Shown here one piece after another: positions 46,114 through 55,599 of a DNA stretch of 64,000 nt. The notes beneath the pieces are model-generated. The model was not told the origin of the DNA and searched no databases. It saw nothing but the letters and a program-made list of their open reading frames with translations. This DNA comes from Bacteroidales bacterium. Lineage in GTDB: Bacteria > Bacteroidota > Bacteroidia > Bacteroidales > ML635J-15. How positions within the stretch are numbered: position 1 is the stretch's first letter; each line of letters starts with the position of its first letter. The DNA lies in assembly GCA_003249955.1 (NCBI GenBank), contig QKHS01000057.1, forward strand, positions 62,001 to 126,000, in the 5' to 3' direction. The position numbers and the translations under genes were made by a program.

Positions 46114-46995
46114 ATGAAAAGGACACTCAGCATTATAATCGTAGCTTTAATTGCCACAACAGCAATCCTTACATCTTGCAGACCCAAAGATGTTACCGGG
46201 CCAAAAATTTATTTGTTGGATAAAGACGGTGTTATTACTCAGGATACAGATACTGTTGTTTTGTTATACACCAAATATGTTGATCCGGGAGTAAAGGTAG
46301 AAGATAATGCAACCCAGACAGCGAATATTGTTGTTGAGGATGATGGTGCTGACGTATTTAGTTTAACAACTTCAGGCTATTTGAGAAAAGTAGAATCGAT
46401 AGTTTTAACATATACTGCCCATGATGAAGAAGGAAACACATCAACAAACAGCAGAAGCATTCGTATTGCAAATATTTCAGAGGCATTTGCCGGTTCTTAT
46501 GCTACAACAAGAAATACAATGAACCTTAATGATGATACCTCATATAATTCTACAATTGCAGTAGATTCTCGTATTCCTGGCAGATTAAGATTCCCGAAAG
46601 TATATGCACACAGTTGGGATGGACAAAAAACATATTTTAAAGTTAATGCTGATTTGTATAACCCTGAACAATTGTCAAAAACGTTCTCTGAAACAATTGC
46701 ATACATGGGAACTCTGTCTGACAGTGAAACACCGTTCTTTTCGGAAATGTCTTATGATGAGGGTATTGAATCAATTTTGAACTTTACAATGTTAAGAATA
46801 GATGCCCAGTACTATACAGACTCTCTTAATAATCAGGTTTATATTCAGGGTGTAACAGAAGATGGTACAAACTATCCTCTTTCCAGAATTGAATATCTTG
46901 GCGATTCAAAAACAATTAAAAGAATTGTACTTGAATTAAACGTTACTAAAAACAATAGTGTTGACAGAGTAACTGAAGTTTATATTCCTAACTAA
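46114..46995 (+). CDS. DUF5011-like lipoprotein, second of the pair
   Basis: The 293-residue protein has a lipobox (AILTSC) and the same layout as the gene before it: PKIYLLDKDGVITQDTDTV, YVDPGVKVEDNA, YLRKVESIVLTYTAHDEEGNTS, then NSTIAVDSRIPGRLRFPKVYAHS and a C-terminus ending in DRVTEVYIPN. The two are recent duplicates but already diverged over much of the surface. The gene ends in a clean terminator. Confidence 0.85.
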   Translation: MKRTLSIIIVALIATTAILTSCRPKDVTGPKIYLLDKDGVITQDTDTVVLLYTKYVDPGVKVEDNATQTANIVVEDDGADVFSLTTSGYLRKVESIVLTYTAHDEEGNTSTNSRSIRIANISEAFAGSYATTRNTMNLNDDTSYNSTIAVDSRIPGRLRFPKVYAHSWDGQKTYFKVNADLYNPEQLSKTFSETIAYMGTLSDSETPFFSEMSYDEGIESILNFTMLRIDAQYYTDSLNNQVYIQGVTEDGTNYPLSRIEYLGDSKTIKRIVLELNVTKNNSVDRVTEVYIPN

Positions 46996-47018
46996 GCACT
47001 GGTAAACATATAAAATTT

Positions 47019-47044
47019 AAAAAGGCGGATTCCCGCCTTTTTTT
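47019..47044 (+). terminator. Terminator between convergent lipoprotein gene and dapF
   Basis: The 10-bp stem AAAAAGGCGG/CCGCCTTTTT has a 4-base loop (ATTC) and T runs in both directions. Confidence 0.92.
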
Positions 47045-47047
47045 ATA

Positions 47048-47821
47048 TCATATTTTAATCTCTCCCTTAAAAACAAATTCAGCAGGGCCGGTCAAAAAAA
47101 CTTTCTCAAAAAGATTATTTTTATACTCAAAATTCACTTCGAGAATTCCTCCTTTTGCTTTGATTTTTACAGGTAAAATATTTTGTAACCCTGCATAATA
47201 CAGTGCTATTGCAGATGCAACAGCCCCAGTGCCGCAGGCAAGAGTTTCATTTTCAACGCCGCGTTCAAATGTAGCTATTTTTGTTTGCACTCCGGTTTGT
47301 TCAACAAAATTTACATTGGTTCTCTCCGGTGCAAAACGAGCTTCATCTGCAATAGATTTTCCGGTTGCAAAAACATTTATAGAATCAATATCTTCTACAA
47401 ATTTTACGAAATGAGGAGATCCGGTATTCAGAAAATATCCGTCACGGAATTCTGTAATTTCTTTAACATCCGACATCGACAATGAAACAAGCTTATCTTT
47501 AATTTCAGCATGATGAACACCATCAATCGCATTAAACCGCATTTTTTTGTCCGAAATCCGGTTTTGGTAAGCGAAAAGTGCAATACAGCGACCTCCGTTT
47601 CCACACATACTGGCTTCTTTTCCGTCCGAATTGTAATATTTCATCTCAAAATCTGTTTCAGATGAATTATGTATTGACATTAACCCGTCAGCACCAATTC
47701 CGAACCGCCTGTCGCATAAAAATGCTGTCTGGTTTTCGTTTAAATTAATTTCTTTTGTCCTGCAGTCAATGATTATAAAGTCGTTTCCTGCTCCCTGGTA
47801 TTTTGAAAACTCGATTTTCAT
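47048..47821 (-). CDS. dapF: Diaminopimelate epimerase (DapF)
   Basis: The 257-residue protein interconverts LL- and meso-diaminopimelate in lysine and peptidoglycan synthesis. Both catalytic cysteines are present: C73 in ASMCGNGGRCIALF and C196 in ETLACGTGAVASAI. The opening KYQGAGNDFIIID and the NTGSPHFVKFV segment are standard. It diverges from the HtrA-type protease gene. Confidence 0.95.
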   Translation of the reverse strand: MKIEFSKYQGAGNDFIIIDCRTKEINLNENQTAFLCDRRFGIGADGLMSIHNSSETDFEMKYYNSDGKEASMCGNGGRCIALFAYQNRISDKKMRFNAIDGVHHAEIKDKLVSLSMSDVKEITEFRDGYFLNTGSPHFVKFVEDIDSINVFATGKSIADEARFAPERTNVNFVEQTGVQTKIATFERGVENETLACGTGAVASAIALYYAGLQNILPVKIKAKGGILEVNFEYKNNLFEKVFLTGPAEFVFKGEIKI

Positions 47822-47872
47822 AAAAATTTGTTAAAAACGATTTTTGAGAAAACAATGTTTTTCCTTCATCGT

Positions 47873-47880
47873 TATTTTTG
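47873..47880 (+). promoter_or_regulatory. -7 promoter element of the HtrA gene
   Basis: TATTTTTG lies 46 bases before the ATG at 47927 in the gap divergent from dapF. Confidence 0.45.
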
Positions 47881-47926
47881 TGTAAAAATAATCAAATTAT
47901 TACTGGAATTTTAAAAATACTGAACT

Positions 47927-49387
47927 ATGAAAGCTAAACTTTTATTATTCGGATTTATTTCCGGATTGGTCGGGTCCTTTGTTGGAATGATGATTTTTTT
48001 TGGTATTTACAGCCATTCTGATCAGAATGCAGATAAACACGATCTGGTGATGGATTATTATAATAGTCATAATCAGAAAACAGAGTCGAATGCAACTCCA
48101 GTGCTTTTCGGCATGAACGAGCCTGCCGGGACTCTTGATTTTACAATGGCCGCAGACAAAGGAATGCCGGCGGTTGTACATGTTAAAACACAGTATAATC
48201 AGCCAAATTATACTTTGTATGATTTTATGTTCGGCACAACCCCGCGTTATTCTACCCCGGTAATGTCTTCCGGTTCCGGAGTAATAATCTCGGATGACGG
48301 CTACATTGTTACAAATAATCACGTAATTGAGAATGCTGAAATAATAGAGATAATATTAAACAATAAAAAGTCATACACAGCAAAACTGGTAGGGCGTGAT
48401 GCCGCAACAGATATTGCTTTGCTTAAAATTGATGCTGAGAATTTACCGTTTATAAATTATGGCAATAGCGATGATATTAAAATAGGCGAGTGGGTACTTG
48501 CCATCGGAAATCCATTTAATCTTACTTCGACGGTAACAGCAGGCATTGTGAGTGCAAAAGCAAGAAATATTAATATTATGTCAGACAATATGGCCATTGA
48601 GTCTTTTATTCAGACAGATGCTGCCGTGAATCCGGGAAACAGCGGAGGTGCGCTGATTAATACAAAGGGAGAACTGATAGGAATAAATACTGCAATTGCT
48701 TCAAAAACAGGATCGTTTATAGGATATTCTTTTGCGATACCTGTGAATATAGTACGAAAAATTGTGGCCGATCTGGTCGAATTCGGAGAAGTGCAGCGTG
48801 CATATCTCGGACTGGATATGATAGATCTAGATGCGCAGATTGCAAAGAAACTTGAAATAGAAGACATTGAGGGCGTTTATGTTGCCGGTGTATGGACAGA
48901 CGGGGCAGGAGAGAAAGCCGGAGTCCAGGTTGGGGATATTATTATGGCAGTGAATTCATCTGTCGTAAACAGTAACTCCGAACTTCTCGAACATCTTAGC
49001 AGATATCGTCCAGGAGATGAGGTTTCTTTACTTATGAAGCGGGGATTAATGCCGAGAAAAGTTACTGTAAAACTACAGAATAAATATGGAGATACCGGAT
49101 TGGTAAAATCTCAGAGTATTGACGCATTGGGAGCTAAATTTGAGCCGGTTTCAGATTATGATAAAAACAGGTTGAGAATAAAAGCCGGAATACAGGTTAC
49201 TGATGTAGTTGCCGGTAAATTTGCCGTAAACGGTATTCAGAAAGGATTTATTATTGTAAGGGTAAACAACACTTATGTGAATTCTGTGGAAGATATGATG
49301 ACAATAATGCAGAACTCAGACGGCGGATTATATATTGAAGGAATTTATCCTAACGGAAAAACAGCTTATTATGGTGTAAAACTGTAA
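47927..49387 (+). CDS. HtrA/DegP-type periplasmic serine protease
   Basis: The 486-residue protein has an N-terminal signal anchor (LLLFGFISGLVGSFVGMMIFFGI). A trypsin-like domain follows with H132 (VTNNHVIEN), D162 (ATDIALLKID) and S239 (NPGNSGGALI). Two PDZ domains follow at about 285-375 and 390-485. It is an envelope quality-control protease/chaperone. The degP/degQ/htrA distinction cannot be made from sequence. A clear terminator follows. Confidence 0.94.
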   Translation: MKAKLLLFGFISGLVGSFVGMMIFFGIYSHSDQNADKHDLVMDYYNSHNQKTESNATPVLFGMNEPAGTLDFTMAADKGMPAVVHVKTQYNQPNYTLYDFMFGTTPRYSTPVMSSGSGVIISDDGYIVTNNHVIENAEIIEIILNNKKSYTAKLVGRDAATDIALLKIDAENLPFINYGNSDDIKIGEWVLAIGNPFNLTSTVTAGIVSAKARNINIMSDNMAIESFIQTDAAVNPGNSGGALINTKGELIGINTAIASKTGSFIGYSFAIPVNIVRKIVADLVEFGEVQRAYLGLDMIDLDAQIAKKLEIEDIEGVYVAGVWTDGAGEKAGVQVGDIIMAVNSSVVNSNSELLEHLSRYRPGDEVSLLMKRGLMPRKVTVKLQNKYGDTGLVKSQSIDALGAKFEPVSDYDKNRLRIKAGIQVTDVVAGKFAVNGIQKGFIIVRVNNTYVNSVEDMMTIMQNSDGGLYIEGIYPNGKTAYYGVKL

Positions 49388-49427
49388 TCATAAAACAGAG
49401 TTTGCCCGGTATATCCCGGTATCTTAG

Positions 49428-49480
49428 AATTCCGCATTGAAGCAGCCTTATTTCAGACTATTTTAATGCGGAATTTTTTT
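49428..49480 (+). terminator. Terminator of the HtrA gene
   Basis: The 11-bp stem AATTCCGCATT/AATGCGGAATT (49428-49438 and 49465-49475) has a long loop and a T run after the right arm. Confidence 0.82.
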
Positions 49481-49545
49481 GTGAATTTTTAATACTGTCC
49501 CAGCATATATACATTAAATATTCTTGTCCCGGTTATTACAAATAA

Positions 49546-49578
49546 AAAAGCTGTTCCTGATTTTCAGGAACAGCTTTT
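49546..49578. terminator. Terminator of the 1863-residue surface protein
   Basis: The 15-bp perfect stem (AAAAGCTGTTCCTGA and its complement, 49546-49560 and 49564-49578) has a 3-base loop and T residues in the minus direction, 22 bases past the stop at 49600. Confidence 0.92.
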
Positions 49579-49599
49579 AAACGGAAGTATAAGAACTAT

Positions 49600-52500
49600 T
49601 TAACGAACGATAAACGTTTTTGTAACAACAGAACTGTCAAATCTGACACTGATTACATAAGAACCAGGGGTTAGATTATCAAGATCAAAGTCTTTAACAA
49701 AAATACCTGAGTTCTTAACATTTTGAGTATAGATAGTTTGTCCTATAACGTTCTTGATTTCAAGATTAAAATCATTTGAATTTCCGGTTTCGATTTCTAA
49801 TTTAAATCTACCGTTATTAGGGTTAGGATAAATATTGAAACCGATATTTTCAGCATTGGAAATTCCTGAACAAATTACAGCAGTAAATGTAGCAGTTACT
49901 TCAACAGCATCGTTTGCTGCGGCGTCAGAAACATTATAAGCAACAATTACCTGATTGTCTGCTGTTGCCAAATGATTTCTGCAGTCTTCCAGACTTGCAT
50001 CAAAGCTTGAACCACCGTTAATTGAGTAAGTAACAACAATCTGAGCAGAGATGTCACCGTCGGTATCATCAGTTGCAGTAGTGACAGGAGCAACCCATGC
50101 AGCAGCGTCTTCAACACATGCATTGGCATCATTAACTTCCGCAATTACAGGAGGAGTAATATCCTGAGGAGTACAAACTTCAGCGGTAAATGTAGCAGTT
50201 ACTTCAACAGCGTTGTTTGCTGCTGCATCAGAAACATTATAAGCAACAATCACCTGATTGTTTTCGGTAGCCAGATGATTTCTGCAGTCTTCCAGACTTG
50301 CATCAAAACTTGAACCGCCGTTAATAGAGTAAGTAATTACAATCTGAGCAGAGATGTCTCCGTCTGTATCATCTGTTGCAGTGGTAGCAGGAGCAACCCA
50401 TACCGAAGCGTCTTCAACACAAACATTGGCATTTGCAACATCTGTAATTACAGGAGGAATAATATCCAGAACTTCGTCAGTATAAGCACCTATTGCTAAG
50501 AATGTTTCTTCTGTAGTCATATTAAAATCGTAGAAACTTGCTGTGTTTCCGGTGACTTCCATAGTGAAGTATTCAACATTTTGAGTGAATTCGTTATCGC
50601 TGGCAGTGATTATGCACAGGCTGTCAAATTGAGAAATGTTGATGTCTTCTATATTAACATTGATGTCAAAAGTATTATTCTGAATATTCTCGAAACGCCA
50701 TTGACGTTCTGATTTATACGGAACCTCAAGTGTAGCGGCAGTTGCAAATAAGAACGGCTGGTTGTTGTCTCCGAAAGCAATACCGTTTTGAGCACTGATA
50801 TTTAAGTCATCTACGCTTAAAACAGTTGAATAGTTAGAAGTATAGGCATCCCAAACACCTTCAACATTGTTAAGATATGTATCAGAATAGCTGGCATAAG
50901 GATAGAAAGCATCTGCCCAGTTTATTCTTGTTCCTGTTCCGTTGTTGGAGTTTGGACTGATATCAATACAATATTCATCAGAATGAGATTCAAATATATA
51001 GTTTGCAACCAAATCGTTGTAATAAGGATGGCTTGTGCTGATCTGTTTGTGCATCCATTGATTTATTGCTGTAGAATCCAGTGCCGATTTCCAGATTCTG
51101 ATATCATCAACATATCCGTTTAATCCGAAATAGTTAATATCCCATGGAGCAGCACCTAAAATAAGATTGAAGTCGTTAATTCCGATCAGAACGTCCGGAA
51201 CATCCATAGAGTAAACCAGATGTCCGTTTACATATCCGTTAAACTTATCGCCTCCGGCAAATGTAAATGCAACATGAGTCCATTGATTGCTGTTTATTGT
51301 TCCGTTTTCTGTGTCATACAATTCAGGATTTGCTGTCATATCATAATGGCCTCCGTTTTGATCCCATACTTCAGGATATAATCTTCCATTATCAATACCA
51401 AGCATATATCCGCTTGTAAACATGCTTCCTCCCGAATCTGTTTTTCCGATAACCTTCTGGTTCTGAGAAGCATTTGAAGTTTTTATCCATGCTTCGATGG
51501 TAACTTCTTTAACAAGGTCAAAGCTGGAGTTTGTTGGTATTTCAAAGTATGAGCCTGAATATGAATTACTATATTCACTTCCTGAAGAATAGAAGCAAGT
51601 ATTTCCGGTTTGTTCTGAAATTACGATAGGGCCAACCCAGTTGCTGCTACCGTCGCTTGCTCCGCAATTTGCCTGTACATAAACATAGTAGCTTGTATTG
51701 TGTTCTAAATTGATTGCATTGTATGAATTGGTTGTAACACTTACAGGTGTTTCGCCTGCAAAGTCGGTAACTTCTGTTTCAGAAACTATTACATTCCATT
51801 CTGTTTCATCTGATCCGGCTGTCCACATAACAGTTGCAGAGTTTGATGTAACGTTTGACAGAGTTAAATCACTGATTACAGGGCATGAAATCTGAGTGGT
51901 GAAGTCTGATGAGATCCATTGGCTTGTGCCGTCAGCAGCACCGCAATCAGCCTGTACGTAAACATAGTAATGAGTATCCTGTGCTAAATCCGGCTGGTAT
52001 GGAATTGCGCTTACCTGAACCGGTGTTTCTGCTTCAAAATCAGTAACCACAGTTTCTGAAATAATTACATTCCAGCTTGATTCGCTTCCGCCTGCTGTCC
52101 ATGAAATATTTGCAGAGTTTGAAGAAATGCCGCTTACTGAGAGTCCTGTGATTGCCGGACATGCAATTCCGGTAGTGAATGTAGCAGAAGTCCAGAAGCT
52201 TGTTCCGTCAGTAGCTCCGCAGTCAGCCTGAACATATACATAGTAAGTTGTTTCAGGAGTTAAATCAATTGCATTATAAAGTGTTTCAGAAAGAACTTCA
52301 GGAGTTTCGCTTTCAAAATCTGTAACTGCTGTTTCAGATATTATTATGTTCCAGATTGTTTCACTTGCGCCTGCTGTCCATGAGATATCTGCAGTTGATG
52401 CAGTTACGTTTTCAACTGTAAGAGCAGTAACAGGTAAACAGTCAGGAACAGATGTTACATTTAAAGTATAATCTTCAAGTGCTCCGTAAGTTCCTGTATA

Positions 52501-55191
52501 ACATGGGTCCGGAGAGGAATAATCAGCTCCGAATATACGCATTCTGTATGTTCCGATAGGTGTTGAAGCAGGAACAGTAAAGCTGGCGTTTAATGTTGTA
52601 GGATTGCTTGATGAAGATTCTCCGGTATAAACAAGCTCACCGTCATCGCTAAAATCAAGATCCTGATTCCAGTCAACAAATATTCCGGTATAATATGAGT
52701 ATCCGGTTGAGAATGTAATGTCAACATCAAGGTTTAATCCTGCGGCAGCGTCACCTGACAGATAAGAATAGTTAACATAACCGCTGTTTCCTGTGGTTTC
52801 ATTGTTTACTACCACGCCTTGTCCGAAAGTTACGTTTGTAATACCGTTACCATCTGTAGAAGACGGATTTGGAATACAATAACCATTGTAGAAAGAAGAC
52901 TCAGCCCATACACTTGTTCCGTCGGTAGCACCGCAATCGGCCTGCACGTAAACGAAGTATTCTGTGTCCATGGCCATTTCTGTGAATTCATATGAATTTA
53001 CTGTTAATGCAACAGGAGTCTCACCTGAAAAATCAGTGATTTCTGTTTCAGAGACAATAATATTCCAGTTTGTTTCGCTTGCACCTGCAGTCCATGAAAT
53101 ATCGGCACTTGCACCTGCATTGTTAACAATAACAATATTGGTAGGAACAGGACATGAAACCAGTGTTGTAAATGTTGTTTCGGACCAGTTGCTGGTTTGA
53201 CTTCCGCCACAATCAGCCTGAACATAAACATAATAACCGGTATCGGAAGACAGTCCTGATGCCTGATAAGAAGCTTCAGACACAGAAACCGGAGTTTCAC
53301 CTGAGAAATCTGTTATTTCAGTGTCAGAAACAATAATATTCCATGCTGTTTCGCTTGCACCGGCAGTCCACGAAATATCCGCAGAGCCTGAAGTAATATT
53401 TTCAACTGTTAAAGCTGTAGGATAAGCACAGGCATTGTCAAAAATACTAACATTGTTAACAAAACAATCGGGACCATAACCGGAATGGAAATAGAAACGG
53501 AAGGTAATGTTGTTTGAAAAGGCTGTAAGATTTATCACTCCCGAAGAAATATATGAACCTGGAGAGGTATTCCCTGCACCATCACCGGAACTGAAATTTG
53601 ATCCTGATTTTGACCATACTGTTGTCCAAGTTGTGCCACCATCTTCTGTTATTTGTAATGCAAGAGAATCGTTAGGATACGAAGAACTGTATGAATGTGA
53701 CCAGTAGAATTCGATTGCAGGTGTTCCAATAGAAGAAATGTCAAAATCAGGACTGGTTAAATATGCGGTGTTTCCGCTGCTCCAGTTCCAGTAATTTGCT
53801 CTTACTGAATTTGAGTTATATTGGCTAACAGTTCTGGTTCCTCCTGTAAGATCCCAGCAATTTGTGATATTACCCCAGTTTTCAAATTCTTCCACCCACG
53901 GAAAAGCTGTTATTGTTTCGCAACTGGTATAGAATGTTGTTTCTGTCCATGAAGATTCATCACCGGGACCGCAATTTGCCTGAACGTAAACGAAGTATTC
54001 GGTAGCGGCACTTAAACCCGGAGCCTGATAAGAGTTTGTTGTTAATGCAACCGGAGTTTCGCCTGAGAAATCTGTTATTTCAGTGTCAGAAACAATAATA
54101 TTCCATGCAGTCTCGCTTGCGCCTGCTGTCCATGAGATATCTGCTGTTGATGTGGTAATATTCTGAATGAGAATATCTGTAGGAGCGGGACAGGAAATTC
54201 CAGTCAGGAAACTTGACGCAATCCATGAAGATTCGTCGCCGCTTCCGCAGTCTGCCTGAACATAAACGTAATAAGTTGTTTCAGAAGATAAACTTCCTGC
54301 TGAGTATGTCGCTTCTGTTAAAGGTGTTGAAGTTGCAGTTGAAAAATCTGTAACCGGAGTTTCTGAAATTATTATGTTCCATGCAGTTTCTGTACCTCCT
54401 GCAGTCCATGAAATATCTGCGTCAGAGGCAGTAACATTCTGAAAACTTATGTTCGAAATATCAGGACATGTTGCCGAGCAATCAGCAATTTCGACTGTCC
54501 CTGTTATCGTTCCGTCATTGCCGTTACCGGAAAAGTCAGCAAGGCTCTGATCTATAAAAGGAAAGTATGCTACAATATTCGCAGCATTAGGGTGTGTAAG
54601 ATTCAATTCCTGATTATGCCAGGCCAAAAGAGTTGCTGCGTCCAGCTCAGTATCCCATATTCTTACTTCGTCAATATGTCCTATGAAATTTCTGTCGGTT
54701 GCTCCCGGACTTGTACCTATATATAATCCTGTTGTCGCCGGAGCAATATTTACGGTGTATGTGTTTGTTGCAACCTGAACACCGTCAATATATATTTTTA
54801 CAACTCCGTTGTTAAAAGTTGCAGCAACATGATACCATTGACCAACAGACATGGGGTCGTTGGTTGTCATGGTTTCTTTCCATCCGCTTCCGTTACTGTA
54901 GTTAAACGAAAGGTTACCGTTATCTGCAGCTCTTAAGTCCCAGCCACATTCTCCGCTACCCCACGATCCGCAGCTTAAAACAGTACCCTGGTAAATATTC
55001 GCTTTCCATGAGTCTGCTTTAATTCTTGCCTCTACAGTAAGAGTAGTTCCGTAATAACCGGCATTATTGCCGACATTAATGTATTCCCCGGATGCGTTGA
55101 CCAGGGCATTACATCCAAAATCCTGTGAAAAGCTTTTTGTACTTATAAGAAATACAGCCAGCATAGCTAAAAAAGTAAATTTGTGTTTCAT
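49600..55191 (-). CDS. Giant modular surface protein: LamG, Fn3 repeats, GEVED, T9SS sorting domain
   Basis: The 1863-residue protein has a signal peptide (FLISTKSFSQ). A first LamG/concanavalin-like domain (about 25-240) is followed by two Fn3 repeats, a jelly-roll choice-of-anchor-like domain (about 430-590), two Fn3 repeats, a GEVED domain (about 775-925, VDWNQDLDFSDDGE), and three Fn3 repeats. A second LamG-like domain spans about 1200-1420. A region without recognised domain follows (to about 1565), then two near-identical repeats of 101 residues (about 1567-1769). The end is a sorting domain (NIYPNPNNGRFKLE...GSYVISVRFDSSVVTKTFIVR). The seven Fn3 units share SADISWTAG, WNIIVSET and YYVYVQADCG. 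It is probably an adhesin or matrix-binding surface protein. Confidence 0.88.
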   Translation of the reverse strand: MKHKFTFLAMLAVFLISTKSFSQDFGCNALVNASGEYINVGNNAGYYGTTLTVEARIKADSWKANIYQGTVLSCGSWGSGECGWDLRAADNGNLSFNYSNGSGWKETMTTNDPMSVGQWYHVAATFNNGVVKIYIDGVQVATNTYTVNIAPATTGLYIGTSPGATDRNFIGHIDEVRIWDTELDAATLLAWHNQELNLTHPNAANIVAYFPFIDQSLADFSGNGNDGTITGTVEIADCSATCPDISNISFQNVTASDADISWTAGGTETAWNIIISETPVTDFSTATSTPLTEATYSAGSLSSETTYYVYVQADCGSGDESSWIASSFLTGISCPAPTDILIQNITTSTADISWTAGASETAWNIIVSDTEITDFSGETPVALTTNSYQAPGLSAATEYFVYVQANCGPGDESSWTETTFYTSCETITAFPWVEEFENWGNITNCWDLTGGTRTVSQYNSNSVRANYWNWSSGNTAYLTSPDFDISSIGTPAIEFYWSHSYSSSYPNDSLALQITEDGGTTWTTVWSKSGSNFSSGDGAGNTSPGSYISSGVINLTAFSNNITFRFYFHSGYGPDCFVNNVSIFDNACAYPTALTVENITSGSADISWTAGASETAWNIIVSDTEITDFSGETPVSVSEASYQASGLSSDTGYYVYVQADCGGSQTSNWSETTFTTLVSCPVPTNIVIVNNAGASADISWTAGASETNWNIIVSETEITDFSGETPVALTVNSYEFTEMAMDTEYFVYVQADCGATDGTSVWAESSFYNGYCIPNPSSTDGNGITNVTFGQGVVVNNETTGNSGYVNYSYLSGDAAAGLNLDVDITFSTGYSYYTGIFVDWNQDLDFSDDGELVYTGESSSSNPTTLNASFTVPASTPIGTYRMRIFGADYSSPDPCYTGTYGALEDYTLNVTSVPDCLPVTALTVENVTASTADISWTAGASETIWNIIISETAVTDFESETPEVLSETLYNAIDLTPETTYYVYVQADCGATDGTSFWTSATFTTGIACPAITGLSVSGISSNSANISWTAGGSESSWNVIISETVVTDFEAETPVQVSAIPYQPDLAQDTHYYVYVQADCGAADGTSQWISSDFTTQISCPVISDLTLSNVTSNSATVMWTAGSDETEWNVIVSETEVTDFAGETPVSVTTNSYNAINLEHNTSYYVYVQANCGASDGSSNWVGPIVISEQTGNTCFYSSGSEYSNSYSGSYFEIPTNSSFDLVKEVTIEAWIKTSNASQNQKVIGKTDSGGSMFTSGYMLGIDNGRLYPEVWDQNGGHYDMTANPELYDTENGTINSNQWTHVAFTFAGGDKFNGYVNGHLVYSMDVPDVLIGINDFNLILGAAPWDINYFGLNGYVDDIRIWKSALDSTAINQWMHKQISTSHPYYNDLVANYIFESHSDEYCIDISPNSNNGTGTRINWADAFYPYASYSDTYLNNVEGVWDAYTSNYSTVLSVDDLNISAQNGIAFGDNNQPFLFATAATLEVPYKSERQWRFENIQNNTFDINVNIEDINISQFDSLCIITASDNEFTQNVEYFTMEVTGNTASFYDFNMTTEETFLAIGAYTDEVLDIIPPVITDVANANVCVEDASVWVAPATTATDDTDGDISAQIVITYSINGGSSFDASLEDCRNHLATENNQVIVAYNVSDAAANNAVEVTATFTAEVCTPQDITPPVIAEVNDANACVEDAAAWVAPVTTATDDTDGDISAQIVVTYSINGGSSFDASLEDCRNHLATADNQVIVAYNVSDAAANDAVEVTATFTAVICSGISNAENIGFNIYPNPNNGRFKLEIETGNSNDFNLEIKNVIGQTIYTQNVKNSGIFVKDFDLDNLTPGSYVISVRFDSSVVTKTFIVR
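49883..50488. repeat. Tandem 303-bp repeat inside the giant surface gene
   Basis: Two in-frame copies with period 303 bases (101 codons) cover this stretch, each starting in reverse with a GTAAATGTAGCAGTTAC-type word (49883 and 50186). They differ by scattered substitutions, several silent, showing recent duplication under protein-level constraint. Confidence 0.8.
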
Positions 55192-55219
55192 CGTTATAAA
55201 TGTATTAAATGATATCCTA

Positions 55220-55227
55220 CAAATTTA
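55220..55227 (-). promoter_or_regulatory. -7 promoter element of the giant surface gene
   Basis: CAAATTTA on the plus strand reads TAAATTTG in the minus direction, 29 bases before the ATG. Confidence 0.45.
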
Positions 55228-55584
55228 TTGTAAATAAAGTGCAGAAAAAAGAAATAGCTTTCCCGAATGATAAAATTTGATAATCCTGTAAAATAAATAT
55301 AAAGCTTGTAAATATATTGTAATTTAAAACGCTGAAAAAGGCTTGTTATGCCTGATTTTTGCGCTGAGTCAGGAAAATAATTGTCAGGTATTCAATTATA
55401 AAATTATGCTCTTAAGAGCTCTGGAAATTTAATTTACGATAGTGAAGCACTGAAAATAATTGTTTTTTAATCTTTTAAATGTCAATAATCACTGTTTTGG
55501 GAGTATGCTTTTTAGTAAAACGGAAAATTAAAAATCATTATAATGTTTATTATGACATCAGATTGTTCTATCTTAGTTCCTGAA

Positions 55585-55592
55585 TAATTTTG
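55585..55592 (+). promoter_or_regulatory. -7 promoter element at the MBL hydrolase start
   Basis: TAATTTTG is followed by only 7 bases before the ATG at 55600, with TTG 19 bases upstream at 55563-55565. A transcript starting near here would be leaderless or nearly so. Confidence 0.5.
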
Positions 55593-55599
55593 AATTTAT

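Larger units (their letters stand above)
55192..55599. other. Intergenic region between the giant surface gene and the MBL hydrolase gene
   Basis: 408 bases contain no ORF. There are promoter elements near both ends and a perfect palindrome GCTCTTAAGAGC around 55408-55420, flanked by AT-rich sequence. A short AGGC/GCCT hairpin near 55340 is followed by T residues but is too weak to call. Confidence 0.4.

Noticed and set aside
49883-50488. CRISPR-like or satellite repeat
   Set aside because: The 303-base period is in frame inside a coding gene and has only two copies, so it is a protein domain duplication.
55408-55420. GCTCTTAAGAGC palindrome as an operator
   Set aside because: A single 12-base palindrome in AT-rich DNA, far from a start, is not enough evidence.
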